Assembly (NCBI RefSeq): GCF_046036945.1
Contig: NZ_JBJQOQ010000022.1
Span: forward strand, 26,164-90,163
Direction of reading: 5' to 3'
Source of the DNA: Brevibacillus_C sp046036945
GTDB taxonomy: Bacteria; Bacillota; Bacilli; Brevibacillales; Brevibacillaceae
DNA: 64,000 nt
Below are positions 15,715-24,817 of this stretch, piece after piece. A program made the translations under genes and the position numbers. The notes beneath the pieces are model-generated. The model was not told the origin of the DNA and ran no database searches. It worked only from the letters and a program-made list of their open reading frames with translations. Position 1 is the first letter of the stretch. Each line of letters opens with the position of its first letter.

Positions 15715-17474
15715 AAGGCAAACTGTTGATCATCGGCTTTGGACCCGGCAGCTTTGAACACATAACCAAACGGGCCAAGGAAGCGATCGAAGAGAGCGAT
15801 GTCGTCATCGGCTACAACACCTATGTGGACCTGATCAGCGGGCTGTTGACCGGACAGCAGATCGTCCGTACGGGAATGACGGAAGAAGTGAGCCGCGCAC
15901 AGGAGGCGGTCCGCCAGGCGGAAGCCGGCAAAAAGGTGGCGGTCATCTCCAGCGGGGATGCCGGCGTCTACGGCATGGCCGGATTGGTCTACGAAGTGCT
16001 GATCGAAAAAGGCTGGACGGAGGCGACAGGGGTGGAAGTGGAAGTGATTCCAGGAATTTCCGCGATCAACTCCTGTGCGTCGCTGCTCGGGGCACCGGTC
16101 ATGCACGACGCCTGTACGATCAGTCTGAGCGACCATCTGACCCCGTGGGAGATCATCGCCAAGCGGATCGAAGCGGCGGGGGCGGCCGATTTTGTCGTTG
16201 CGCTGTACAACCCGCGCAGCGGACGGCGCACCAGACAGATCGTCGAGGCGCAGCGGATCCTGCTGAAATACCGCTCGCCGGACACGCCAGTGGGCATCGT
16301 CAAGAGCGCCTACCGCGACCGGGAGCAGGTCGTGATCACCACCCTGGAGCAAATGCTGGATCACGATATCGGCATGCTGACGACCGTCATCATCGGGAAT
16401 TCGGCGACGTTTTTATACGATGAGAAAATGATTACGCCGCGGGGCTACCAGCGCAAGTACACGCTGACGGCTGATGAGCAGGCGTTGAAACCTCACCAGC
16501 GCTTAAAACCGGAGGCAGAGCCTTGGGCGCTGCCCCAGTTTGAAGAGGAGGCACCGCGTGCTGCGAATAACCGGACTGCTGCTGAATTGCGACCTGCGGC
16601 TGCGGACTTCCAGACTTCTGCCGGGTTACAAGCTGCGGCTGCGGACATCCAGACTTCTGCCGAGATACGACCTGCCGCTTCGGATACACGGTCTGCCGCC
16701 GCCGTGCGTACTGCTGCTGCCAAGCCCAGCTCCTATGAGCTGGCTATGGAAGCCCTGCTGCTCGTTCAGGGAAGCAGAGGGGACGAAGTGAATCATACGC
16801 CTTTCGCCTCACCCTTGTTCCAGCAGCAATCGATCTTCGAAGTAGCGGTGAGCCCGGGAGTAGCCAACAAGCGCTTTACACCTGCCCAGATGATGCTGAT
16901 GGCGGAGTTGGCGGGTGAATCGGGAGAGATCGAGTACACGCCCCACCACCAGATCATCCTGCGTGTCCCAACGACGGAGCCGAAGCAAATCACCGCCAAG
17001 CTGCAGGAAGAAGGACTCTTGCTCGCTCCGATCGGCGATGTGGTTCAGCTCAAAGCGTGTGACTTTTGCAACGGGGAAAAAGATGACTCCATCCCGTATG
17101 CGGAAGAGCTGTACCAGCGGTTAAACGGGCGCAGTGCGCCGAAAGAACTGCGGATCGGATTTAACGGCTGCGGGATGACTTGTTACGGAGCGGTAAAAGA
17201 AGACATCGGCATCGTTTACCGCCGGGGGAAATTCGACTTGTTTCTCGGTGCCAAGACAGTCGGCCGAAACGCCCACAGCGGACAGCCGGTGGCGGAGGGG
17301 ATCGAGCCGGAGGCGCTGGTGGAGACAGTCGAGCGGATCGTGAACCGCTATATAACCGATGGATTCCCCAACGAGCGGTTTCACAAGTACTTCAAGCGGG
17401 TGAAACAGGTCGAAGGCTTTGAACATCGGGAGGTGCCGGTGCTGGTCATCGACAATGCCGTCTGCGGCGATTGA
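15711..17474 (+). CDS. cbiH: CbiH precorrin-3B C17-methyltransferase fused to a Fe-S/siroheme half-domain
   Basis: This 587-residue protein has two parts. Residues about 1-245 are CbiH, which methylates C17 and contracts the ring of cobalt-precorrin-3 (GFGPGSFEH, SSGDAGVYGMAG, ALYNPRSGRR, MLTTVIIGNS). Residues about 345-585 resemble half of a sulfite/nitrite reductase: a ferredoxin-like segment, then CDFCNGE and NGCGMTCYGAV, four cysteines suited to a [4Fe-4S] cluster. A similar fusion, CbiH60, is known from Bacillus megaterium. The linker (about 280-345) is Ala-rich and made of 13-residue repeats. The start at 15711 overlaps cbiO by four bases; an upstream extension lies inside cbiO. Confidence 0.92.
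   Translation: MKGKLLIIGFGPGSFEHITKRAKEAIEESDVVIGYNTYVDLISGLLTGQQIVRTGMTEEVSRAQEAVRQAEAGKKVAVISSGDAGVYGMAGLVYEVLIEKGWTEATGVEVEVIPGISAINSCASLLGAPVMHDACTISLSDHLTPWEIIAKRIEAAGAADFVVALYNPRSGRRTRQIVEAQRILLKYRSPDTPVGIVKSAYRDREQVVITTLEQMLDHDIGMLTTVIIGNSATFLYDEKMITPRGYQRKYTLTADEQALKPHQRLKPEAEPWALPQFEEEAPRAANNRTAAELRPAAADFQTSAGLQAAAADIQTSAEIRPAASDTRSAAAVRTAAAKPSSYELAMEALLLVQGSRGDEVNHTPFASPLFQQQSIFEVAVSPGVANKRFTPAQMMLMAELAGESGEIEYTPHHQIILRVPTTEPKQITAKLQEEGLLLAPIGDVVQLKACDFCNGEKDDSIPYAEELYQRLNGRSAPKELRIGFNGCGMTCYGAVKEDIGIVYRRGKFDLFLGAKTVGRNAHSGQPVAEGIEPEALVETVERIVNRYITDGFPNERFHKYFKRVKQVEGFEHREVPVLVIDNAVCGD
16587..16703 (+). repeat. Three tandem 39-bp repeats encoding the CbiH linker
   Basis: Three in-frame units of 13 codons read LRPAAADFQTSAG, LQAAAADIQTSAE and IRPAASDTRSAAA (16587-16625, 16626-16664, 16665-16703), followed by a partial VRTAAA. 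The DNA is also similar between units, pointing to recent tandem duplication of a flexible linker. Confidence 0.8.
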
Positions 17475-17509
17475 CGGGACCCAAATCGAAACGAAGGGGA
17501 GAAAAAGAT

Positions 17510-18445
17510 ATGGACGCATTGCTGTTTGTCGGACACGGAAGCAGGGACCCGGAGGGGAATCTCGAGGTAAGAAAATTTGTCGAAGCGATGGCCCAGGAGC
17601 TGTCAGTGCCGATCGTCGAAACCTGCTTTTTGGAATTTGAACGGCCTGACATCTTTCAAGGCGTCGAGGCCTGTGTAAAACGGGGAGCGACTCGCGTAGT
17701 GGTCATCCCGATGATGCTGTTCGCCGCCGGACACGCCAAGATTCACATTCCGGCGGCGATCGATGAGATGAAGGAGCGGTATCCGCAAGTGGAGTTCGTC
17801 TATGGACGGCCGATCGGAGTGCACGACAAGGTGTTGGAGATTCTCTCCTCCCGTTTGGCGGAAATCGGCATTCTGCCGGGAGAGGAGCGATCCGAGACGG
17901 CTGTACTCATCGTCGGCAGAGGGAGCAGCGATCCTGATGCCAACAGCGATCTGTTTAAAATATCCCGGATGTTGTGGGAACGCTTCCGGGTGTTGGCGAT
18001 AGAGACAGCCTTTATCGGCGTTACCAGCCCGCTGACAGAAGCAGGCGTGGAACGCTGCTTGAAGCTTGGCGCCCGCCAGGTGGTGATCCTGCCTTACTTC
18101 CTGTTCACGGGAGTCTTGATCAAGCGGATGGAAGCCATGCTGGAGGAGTTTCGCGGCCGGCATGCGGATGTCTCCTTTACGATGACCCATTACTTCGGCT
18201 TCCATCCCGCGCTTCGCCAGGTCTTTCACGATCGGGTGAGAGAAGCGATGCAGGGAGAAGTGAAGATGAACTGCGATACTTGCCAGTACCGTCTGGACGC
18301 CATGGAACATATCGATCACCATCACCACCATGATCACGACCACCATCACCATCACCACCACGGTCATCATCACGACCATCACCACCATGATCACGACCAT
18401 GAGAACGACCACGATCATGAGCATGATCACGTTCACGTGAAATGA
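17510..18445 (+). CDS. cbiX: Sirohydrochlorin cobaltochelatase CbiX with poly-His tail
   Basis: CbiX inserts cobalt into sirohydrochlorin, the entry step of the anaerobic B12 route. The 311-residue protein is a long-form CbiX with two chelatase halves. The first keeps the catalytic His in FVGHGSRDPEGN; the second reads IVGRGSSDPDAN, where Arg replaces His, so only the first half is likely catalytic. The last ~45 residues contain 28 histidines with Asp/Glu, a presumed cobalt store or loading arm. The start at 17510 follows AAGGGGAGA. Confidence 0.93.
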   Translation: MDALLFVGHGSRDPEGNLEVRKFVEAMAQELSVPIVETCFLEFERPDIFQGVEACVKRGATRVVVIPMMLFAAGHAKIHIPAAIDEMKERYPQVEFVYGRPIGVHDKVLEILSSRLAEIGILPGEERSETAVLIVGRGSSDPDANSDLFKISRMLWERFRVLAIETAFIGVTSPLTEAGVERCLKLGARQVVILPYFLFTGVLIKRMEAMLEEFRGRHADVSFTMTHYFGFHPALRQVFHDRVREAMQGEVKMNCDTCQYRLDAMEHIDHHHHHDHDHHHHHHHGHHHDHHHHDHDHENDHDHEHDHVHVK

Positions 18446-18461
18446 GGAGGCGGATCCATCC

Positions 18462-19292
18462 ATGATTGCCGTTTTAGCGGGAACAAGCGATGCGCGTGAA
18501 CTGGCGCTGTTGATCCGGCAGGCAGGCTATTCGCTGCTGACGACGGTCGTGACGGAAAGCGCGGCGAAAAGCATGCAGGAAGCGGGCCTCCCTGTGCAGG
18601 TGGGGAGACTAACCGCCGATGATTTTGTCGAATTGGTCAAAAGCAAAAACATCCAGGCCATCGTCGATGCCAGCCACCCATTTGCGGAGGAAGCTTCGAA
18701 AAACGCGATGAGCGGCGCCCGTGAAGCCGGCGTGCCGTACATCCGTTACGAACGGGAAAGCCTCTCCTACCATGATCATCCGAAGGTGACGCTGGCAGCG
18801 GATTACGCCGAGGCGGCGGAACTGGCCGCGCAGAAGCGAGGTGTCATCATGCTGACCACAGGCAGCAAGACCCTCGCGATCTTTGCCAAGCGGCTGCTGG
18901 GCCTGCCTGATACCACACTAGTGGCCCGGATGCTGCCGCGCCTGGACAACATGCAAAAATGTGAAGAATTGGGGATTGAACAAAAAAACATCGTCGCTAT
19001 GCAAGGCCCTTTTTCCAAGGAGCTGAACCGGGCGCTGTACAAGCACTACGGCGTCACGTTGATGATCACCAAGGAGAGCGGCAAAGTCGGTGCGGTCGAT
19101 GAAAAACTGGAAGCGGCGCTGGAGTTGGGGATTGAAACGATCGTGATCACTCGGCCAAAGATTGAATACGGGGCAAAATTCTCCGACTTTACCGGCGTTT
19201 TAGATGAATTAAACCGTTGTCTCAAAGGAGGGACAGACCATGCAGTTTCACACGGAGTTTACACCGTTGACGGTTCAACCGCAGGAAATTGA
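18462..19292 (+). CDS. cbiJ: Cobalt-precorrin-6A reductase
   Basis: This 276-residue NAD(P)H-dependent enzyme reduces the ring of cobalt-precorrin-6A. It has the family start AVLAGTSDARELALL, DASHPFAEEASKNA, YIRYERESL and the ending motif ITKESGKVGAVDEKLEAA. GGAGG lies just upstream. Its last 53 bases overlap cbiC in another frame, and the final ~17 residues (after LNRCLKGG) look like a dispensable tail created by that overlap. Confidence 0.92.
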   Translation: MIAVLAGTSDARELALLIRQAGYSLLTTVVTESAAKSMQEAGLPVQVGRLTADDFVELVKSKNIQAIVDASHPFAEEASKNAMSGAREAGVPYIRYERESLSYHDHPKVTLAADYAEAAELAAQKRGVIMLTTGSKTLAIFAKRLLGLPDTTLVARMLPRLDNMQKCEELGIEQKNIVAMQGPFSKELNRALYKHYGVTLMITKESGKVGAVDEKLEAALELGIETIVITRPKIEYGAKFSDFTGVLDELNRCLKGGTDHAVSHGVYTVDGSTAGN

Positions 19293-19890
19293 GGAAAAGA
19301 GCTTTGCGATCATCACCGAGGAACTGGGCGAACATTCATTTACACCGGAACAGTTTCCGGTCGTGCAGCGGGTCATTCACGCTTCGGCTGATTTTGACCT
19401 CGGTCGCAGCCTGCTCTTTCACCCCGATGCGGTAGAAGCGGGGATCCAGGCGATTCGCAGCGGGAAAATCCTCGTTGCCGACGTACAGATGGTTCAGGTA
19501 GGCATCAGCAAGGGGCGGATTGAGAAGTTCGGCGGTGAGGTAAAGGTGTACATCTCTGACCGCGACGTGATGGAAGAGGCCAAGCGGCTCAATACGACAC
19601 GTGCGATCATTTCGATGCGCAAGGCGGTCAAGGAGGCGGAAGGCGGCATCTTTGCCATCGGCAACGCGCCAACCGCGCTTTTGGAACTGATCCGGCTCGT
19701 CAAGGAAGGAGTGGCAAAACCGGGATTGATCATCGGCATGCCGGTTGGCTTCGTCTCCGCCGCCGAATCCAAGGAGGAATTGGCTAAACTCGATGTTCCA
19801 TTTATTACCAATCAGGGGCGAAAAGGCGGCAGTCCGGTCACCGTGGCAGCGGTAAATGCCTTGTCTCTGATGGCGGAGCGCCGGGGATAA
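19240..19890 (+). CDS. cbiC: Cobalt-precorrin-8 methylmutase
   Basis: CbiC moves the methyl group from C11 to C12 to give cobyrinate. The 216-residue protein has the conserved catalytic-His segment RVIHASADFD, then SGKILVADVQMVQVGI, TRAIISMRKAV, IFAIGNAPTALLEL, GMPVGFVSAAESKE and TNQGRKGGSPV. AAAGGAGGGA precedes ATG 19240, so the start is well supported even though it lies 53 bases inside cbiJ. Confidence 0.95.
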   Translation: MQFHTEFTPLTVQPQEIEEKSFAIITEELGEHSFTPEQFPVVQRVIHASADFDLGRSLLFHPDAVEAGIQAIRSGKILVADVQMVQVGISKGRIEKFGGEVKVYISDRDVMEEAKRLNTTRAIISMRKAVKEAEGGIFAIGNAPTALLELIRLVKEGVAKPGLIIGMPVGFVSAAESKEELAKLDVPFITNQGRKGGSPVTVAAVNALSLMAERRG

Positions 19891-19893
19891 ACG

Positions 19894-21000
19894 ATGAAGG
19901 AAGCGGCGGAAAAACCGATGCGCTACGGCTACACGACCGGTTCGTGTGCCACAGCGGCAGCTAAAGCGGCACTGCTGTCGCTGATCTTGCAAGAAAAACA
20001 GACAGAAGCCACGATCACCCTGCCGATCGGGCAAACGGCCACCTTCCGCATGGAAAGCTGCGAATTTACCGCAGACATGGGGGTAGCCGGCACGATCAAG
20101 GACGGCGGAGACGATCCCGATGCCACCCACGGCGCCCTGATCTACTCCGCTGTACACTGGAAGGAGAGTCCCGGGGTTGAGCTGGATGGCGGGATCGGCG
20201 TAGGCCGGGTGACCAAACCGGGACTGCCGGTGCCGATCGGCGAAGCGGCGATCAATCCGGTACCGCGCCGGATGATTGTGGAAACCATGGAGGAAGTCCT
20301 GGCGGAGTACGAAATCAACCGCGGCGTCCGCGTGGTGGTCTCGGTGCCAGACGGAGAAGAGATTGCCAAAAAGACGTTAAACGGCCGGCTGGGGATCATC
20401 GGAGGCATATCCATTTTAGGTACGCGGGGTATCGTCGTTCCCTTTTCGACTTCAGCCTGGAAAGCGAGCATTGTCCACGCCATTAACGTCGCTGTCGCTG
20501 GCGGCTGTGACCACCTCGTCCTGTCTACCGGCGGCCGCAGTGAAAAAGTCGGCATGGAACTGTACCCGGATCTGCCGGAGGAAGCCTTCATTGAAATGGG
20601 CGATTTCGTCGGATTCACGCTGCTCATGTGCAAGAAGCATCCCGAAGTGAAGAAGGTGTCGCTAATCGGGATGATGGGTAAATTTTCCAAATTGGCACAA
20701 GGCGTACTGATGGTTCACTCCAAAAGTGCTCCGGTGGACTTCGGCTTTTTGGCGCGGGTCGCGGAGGATGCAGGCGTGCCAGAAACACTGAAAGAGGAGA
20801 TCTTGTCTGCTACAACCGCCTCTTATGTAGGCGACCTGATGATGGCGCAGGGGTACCGGCAGTTTTTTGCCAAGCTGTGTCAGTACTGTTGTGATGTCGG
20901 CTTGCAACATGTCAAGGGAGGCCTGGAGCTGGAGACGGTGATTACGACGATGAAGGGTGAGTTGCTCGGAAGGGAGTCGCGGTATGGAACAAGTAATTAA
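19894..21000 (+). CDS. cbiD: Cobalt-precorrin-5B C1-methyltransferase
   Basis: CbiD methylates C1 of cobalt-precorrin-5B in the anaerobic pathway. The 368-residue protein has the diagnostic N-terminal RYGYTTGSCATAAAKAA, GVAGTIKDGGDDPDATHG, GRVTKPGLPVPIGEAAINP, TGGRSEKVGM and GMMGKFSKLAQGV. It starts three bases after cbiC and overlaps cbiET by 17 bases. Confidence 0.95.
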   Translation: MKEAAEKPMRYGYTTGSCATAAAKAALLSLILQEKQTEATITLPIGQTATFRMESCEFTADMGVAGTIKDGGDDPDATHGALIYSAVHWKESPGVELDGGIGVGRVTKPGLPVPIGEAAINPVPRRMIVETMEEVLAEYEINRGVRVVVSVPDGEEIAKKTLNGRLGIIGGISILGTRGIVVPFSTSAWKASIVHAINVAVAGGCDHLVLSTGGRSEKVGMELYPDLPEEAFIEMGDFVGFTLLMCKKHPEVKKVSLIGMMGKFSKLAQGVLMVHSKSAPVDFGFLARVAEDAGVPETLKEEILSATTASYVGDLMMAQGYRQFFAKLCQYCCDVGLQHVKGGLELETVITTMKGELLGRESRYGTSN

Positions 21001-22201
21001 AGTAATCGGGATCGGTGATGACGGGGCAGAGAGCCTGCTTCCTGTCTACCGCCAGTGGATTGAGGCGAGTGAGCTGCTGATCGGCGGAGAGCGGCACCTC
21101 GGTTTTTTTCCTGACTATCCCGGGGAAAAATGGACCGTTCAGGAAGGACTATCTGCCATTGTGGAGCGGCTTCGAGGAGAAACGCGCCAGACGGTTATCT
21201 TGGCCTCCGGCGATCCGTTGTTTTACGGCATCGGCGGGTACCTGGCCAAAAAACTGCCGGTGCAAATCTACCCCCAGGTGAGTTCCATTCAACTTGCGTT
21301 TGCCCGAATTGGCGAAAGCTGGCAGGACGCTTATATAACTAGCGTTCACGGTCGCAGCATGAAAGGCCTGGCCCAACGCATCGACGGGAAGGCGAAGGTG
21401 GCTCTTTTGACCGATGCCCAGAACGGCCCGCAGGCGATCGCTGCGTACCTGCTTATGTTCGGCATGGACGAATACGAGATGTTTGTCGGCGAAAATCTGG
21501 GCGGTCCTGACGAGCGAACGGGCTGGTACCAATTGAATGAATTGGCCGATCTGCCGTTCTCTCCGCTAAACGTTGTGATCCTTCGGCAGAAACATCCAGG
21601 GCCCGTCTGGCCAATGGGCATCCCTGATGAAGAGTTTGCCCAGAGAAAACCGGATAAGGGTTTAATTACAAAAAAAGAGATCCGTGTGCTCAGTTTGGCC
21701 AATCTTCAGCTTCGTGCCGACAGCACGGTCTGGGATATCGGCACCTGCACCGGCTCGATTGCCATCGAAGCGGCTCGAATCGCCCGCTTGGGCCAGGTGT
21801 TTGCCGTGGAAAAAAACGCCGAAGACCTGGAAAACTGCCGGCGGAATATGCACAAGTTCCGCGTTGATCTGTCCCTATTACACGGCAAGGCTCCTGAGGG
21901 ATTGGATCGGTTTCCCGACCCGGATGCGGTGTTTATCGGCGGAAGCGGCGGAGAGCTTAGGGAACTGCTGCACCTCTGCTGCAGCCGCTTGAAGCCGGAA
22001 GGGCGCATCGTCCTCAATGCGGTGACGATCGAGACCCTGTATCTGGCGATCGAAGCGTTTCAGGCGGAAGGGTTTGCCTTTGACGTAACGCTTTCGCAAA
22101 TCTCGCGGAGCAAACCGATTCTGTCGATGACCCGCTTCGAAGGCTTAAATCCGGTCTACTTGATTACAGCATACAAAAAGGTGGAGAGCGCAAATGAGTA
22201 A
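20984..22201 (+). CDS. cbiET: Fused CbiE-CbiT cobalt-precorrin methyltransferase/decarboxylase
   Basis: This 405-residue protein combines CbiE (about 1-205), which methylates C5, with CbiT (about 215-400), which methylates C15 and decarboxylates the C12 acetate. CbiE shows GIGDDGAESL, ASGDPLFYGIGGYL and SSIQLAFARIG. CbiT begins at ITKKEIRVLSLANLQL and has the SAM-binding loop WDIGTCTGSIAIEAAR. Aerobic CobL proteins have the same fusion. Its start lies inside the end of cbiD. Confidence 0.94.
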   Translation: MEQVIKVIGIGDDGAESLLPVYRQWIEASELLIGGERHLGFFPDYPGEKWTVQEGLSAIVERLRGETRQTVILASGDPLFYGIGGYLAKKLPVQIYPQVSSIQLAFARIGESWQDAYITSVHGRSMKGLAQRIDGKAKVALLTDAQNGPQAIAAYLLMFGMDEYEMFVGENLGGPDERTGWYQLNELADLPFSPLNVVILRQKHPGPVWPMGIPDEEFAQRKPDKGLITKKEIRVLSLANLQLRADSTVWDIGTCTGSIAIEAARIARLGQVFAVEKNAEDLENCRRNMHKFRVDLSLLHGKAPEGLDRFPDPDAVFIGGSGGELRELLHLCCSRLKPEGRIVLNAVTIETLYLAIEAFQAEGFAFDVTLSQISRSKPILSMTRFEGLNPVYLITAYKKVESANE

Positions 22202-22904
22202 ACGGGGAGTGCTGCACGGGGTAGGGGTAGGGCCGGGCGACCCTGAATTAATCACAGTAAAGGCGTTTCGCATTCTCAAGGAGTCGCCTGTCATCGCCTA
22301 TCCGAAAAAGCGTTCCGGCAGCAAAAGCTATGCGCTGGCGATCACGGAAACGTACGTCAACACGATGGAAAAAGAGATGGTCGGGCTCGTCTTTCCGATG
22401 ACGAAGGACAAGGAGACCCTGGAGCGGCAGTGGAACAAAACGGTTGAAACTGTCTGGCAGCACCTGCGCGAGGGCAGAGATGTGGCCTTTGTCACGGAGG
22501 GAGATCCGCTCTTGTACAGTACGTTTATTCACATGATGCGGCTGATGCGGGAGCTTCATCCCGAAGTGGAGATCAGATCGATCCCCGGCATCTCGTCTGT
22601 CAACGGCGCTGCTGCTCGGCTCGGTTTGCCGCTGGCCGACGGGGACGAACAGACCGCGATCATCCCGGCGACCGAGGATCGAGCGGCGATGCGCAAAGCG
22701 CTCGTCGAACATGATTGCGTCATCTTTATCAAGGTGGCCAAGGTGCTCGACATGATGATCGAGCTGCTCAGGGAGCTTGATCTCGTCCATAAAGCGGCTG
22801 TCGTGACGAAGGCTACGTCCAGTGAAGAGATGATCTGGCGGGATGTAGAGGAGCTGGAAGGTGCGGAATTGGAGTACCTAACCTTGATGGTGGTGAGAAA
22901 ATAG
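22194..22904 (+). CDS. cbiL: Cobalt-precorrin-2 C20-methyltransferase
   Basis: This 236-residue SAM-dependent tetrapyrrole methyltransferase methylates C20 of cobalt-precorrin-2. Motifs are GVGVGPGDPELITVKAFRIL, TEGDPLLYSTFIHMM, IPGISSVNGAAARLGLPLADGDE and ending LEYLTLMVVRK. AAGGTGGAGAG precedes its ATG, which overlaps the cbiET stop by eight bases. Confidence 0.94.
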   Translation: MSKRGVLHGVGVGPGDPELITVKAFRILKESPVIAYPKKRSGSKSYALAITETYVNTMEKEMVGLVFPMTKDKETLERQWNKTVETVWQHLREGRDVAFVTEGDPLLYSTFIHMMRLMRELHPEVEIRSIPGISSVNGAAARLGLPLADGDEQTAIIPATEDRAAMRKALVEHDCVIFIKVAKVLDMMIELLRELDLVHKAAVVTKATSSEEMIWRDVEELEGAELEYLTLMVVRK

Positions 22905-23680
22905 TGAAAATGTATATCGTAGGAGCAGGTCCCGGCGATCCCGACTTGATTACTGTGAAAGGCTTGCGCTTGCTTCAGGAGGCGGACGTCGTGTTTTATA
23001 CCGATTCACTGGTGAGCGAAGAACTGGTGGCGAGAGCAAACCCGGCGGCAGAAGTGATCAAAAGCTCCGGCATGGCGCTGGAGGAGATGGTGGAAGTCAT
23101 CGCGGACCGCGTTGCCGCCGGAAAAAAATTGGTGCGTCTGCACACGGGCGATCCGTCGATGTACGGAGCGACGATGGAGCAGATCGCACTGTTAAAGCGC
23201 AAGGGCATCGATTGTGAGATCGTCCCTGGGGTCAGCTCCGTCTTTGCCGCTGCGGCTGCAGTCGGCGCCGAGCTGACGATACCGGAGCTGACCCAGACCT
23301 TGATCCTGACCCGCGCCGAAGGGCGGACGCCGGTGCCGGAGCGGGAACAACTGCGGGATTTGGCCAGCCATCACTGCACCATCGCGCTGTTTTTGAGCGC
23401 CACCCTGACCAAGAAAATCACCCGCGAATTGATCGACGCCGGCTGGAGCGAAGAGACGCCGGTAGCAGTCGTTCAGCGCGCCAGTTGGCCTGATCAGAAG
23501 ATCGTCAGGACGACGGTAGGCAGACTGGACGAAGACCTGGGCAAACACGGTATCCGCTCCCATGCGATGATTCTTGCCGGCTGGGCGCTCGATCCGGACA
23601 TCCACGAAAAGGATGAATACCGTTCAAAGCTGTACGATAAAGAGTTTACCCATAGCTTCCGCAAGGGAGTGAAGGCATGA
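22904..23680 (+). CDS. cbiF: Cobalt-precorrin-4 C11-methyltransferase
   Basis: This 258-residue enzyme methylates C11. It has YIVGAGPGDPDLITVKGLRLL, VRLHTGDPSMYGATMEQI, VPGVSSVFAAAAAVGAELT and LILTRAEGRTPVPE. GTG at 22904 overlaps the TAG of cbiL; an ATG two codons later is the alternative. Neighbouring CbiL is a paralogue of the same fold but distinct in these motifs. Confidence 0.94.
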   Translation: MKMYIVGAGPGDPDLITVKGLRLLQEADVVFYTDSLVSEELVARANPAAEVIKSSGMALEEMVEVIADRVAAGKKLVRLHTGDPSMYGATMEQIALLKRKGIDCEIVPGVSSVFAAAAAVGAELTIPELTQTLILTRAEGRTPVPEREQLRDLASHHCTIALFLSATLTKKITRELIDAGWSEETPVAVVQRASWPDQKIVRTTVGRLDEDLGKHGIRSHAMILAGWALDPDIHEKDEYRSKLYDKEFTHSFRKGVKA

Positions 23681-24804
23681 GCATTCAACTGGAGGAAGGG
23701 ATCATCCCGGCGATTGAGCAAAGGGGTAATTACGCGATTATAGCGATCACCAAGCACGGGGTCGAACTGGCGCGCAGACTGCACGAGAAGTTTTCTCATG
23801 CTGATCTCTACTATATGGAGAAGTTTGCGCGGGGCGACGAGACAACCCGGCGGATTCAACTGTTTACCGGTTCGGTCCGCCTGCTGTTTCCCGCCCTGTT
23901 TCCGAGCTACAAAGGGCTGGTCGTGATTATCTCGCTCGGGGCAGTCGTGCGGATGATCGCGCCGCTGCTGCAGGATAAAAAGACGGACCCGGGCGTCGTC
24001 GTCATTGACGATCGCGGGGAGCACGTGATCAGCGTGCTGTCCGGCCATTTGGGCGGGGCCAACGAACTGACGCTGGAAGTGGCGGCAGCCATTGAGGCCA
24101 AGCCCATCATCACCACGGCCTCCGATGTGCAAAAAACCATTCCCGTTGACTTGTTCGGCCGCCGCTTCGGCTGGCAGTGGGAATCGGCTGACAAGCTGAC
24201 TCCCGTATCCGCCGCCGTCGTCAACGAGGAAAAGGTCGCCGTCGTCCAGGAGTCCGGCGAAAAAAACTGGTGGATGCACGAGACGCCGATGCCGGCTAAC
24301 ATCCAGGTGTTCGACCATATACCTGACGCCCTGGCGGCGGAGCCGAACGCAGCATTGGTCGTAACTCACCGTTTGCTTTCGGCGGATGAAGAGGTCATCC
24401 TGCAAAACGGCGTGCTGTACCGCCCCAAGGTGATCGTGCTTGGCATTGGCTGCAATCGCGGTACGTCAGCCGAAGAGATCGAAGCGGTCATCCAGGCGAC
24501 GCTTAACGAATTGCGGTTCTCGATTCTCAGCGTCAAAGCGGTTTGCACGTTCGAACTGAAAAAAGACGAGCCGGGACTGCTCGCCGTCACCGAAAAGTAC
24601 GGCTGGCCCTTTGTCTGGTACACGGCCGAACAGCTGAACGCCGTGCCGATCGAGGCTCCCTCGGAGACGGTCTACCGCTATACCGGCGTCTGGGGCGTAA
24701 GCGAACCGGCGGCCAAGCTGTACGCCGGATGCGATCAATTGGTCTTGACGAAAAAGAAATCCGGCAATGTTACCATCTCTGTCGGAATCCAATCTTTCGA
24801 GTGA
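23677..24804 (+). CDS. cbiG: Cobalt-precorrin-5A hydrolase CbiG
   Basis: CbiG opens the delta-lactone of cobalt-precorrin-5A and releases the C20 fragment as acetaldehyde. The 375-residue protein has the N-terminal IAITKHGVELARRL, the central core ISLGAVVRMIAPLLQDK with SGHLGGANELTLE, and a C-terminal domain starting KVIVLGIGCNRGTSAEEIE. The start overlaps the cbiF stop by four bases. Confidence 0.94.
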   Translation: MSIQLEEGIIPAIEQRGNYAIIAITKHGVELARRLHEKFSHADLYYMEKFARGDETTRRIQLFTGSVRLLFPALFPSYKGLVVIISLGAVVRMIAPLLQDKKTDPGVVVIDDRGEHVISVLSGHLGGANELTLEVAAAIEAKPIITTASDVQKTIPVDLFGRRFGWQWESADKLTPVSAAVVNEEKVAVVQESGEKNWWMHETPMPANIQVFDHIPDALAAEPNAALVVTHRLLSADEEVILQNGVLYRPKVIVLGIGCNRGTSAEEIEAVIQATLNELRFSILSVKAVCTFELKKDEPGLLAVTEKYGWPFVWYTAEQLNAVPIEAPSETVYRYTGVWGVSEPAAKLYAGCDQLVLTKKKSGNVTISVGIQSFE

Positions 24805-24817
24805 CAAGGGGGCTCAC

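Noticed and set aside
16587..16703. 39-bp repeats considered as CRISPR
   Set aside because: The repeats are tandem without spacers and lie in frame within cbiH.
18308..18442. Dense short repeats considered as a CRISPR array or satellite
   Set aside because: They are in-frame His/Asp codons at the end of cbiX with no spacer-repeat pattern.
17603..18463. 286-codon minus-strand frame with Met/Val repeats
   Set aside because: It is the antisense of cbiX; the repeats mirror the His codons of its tail.
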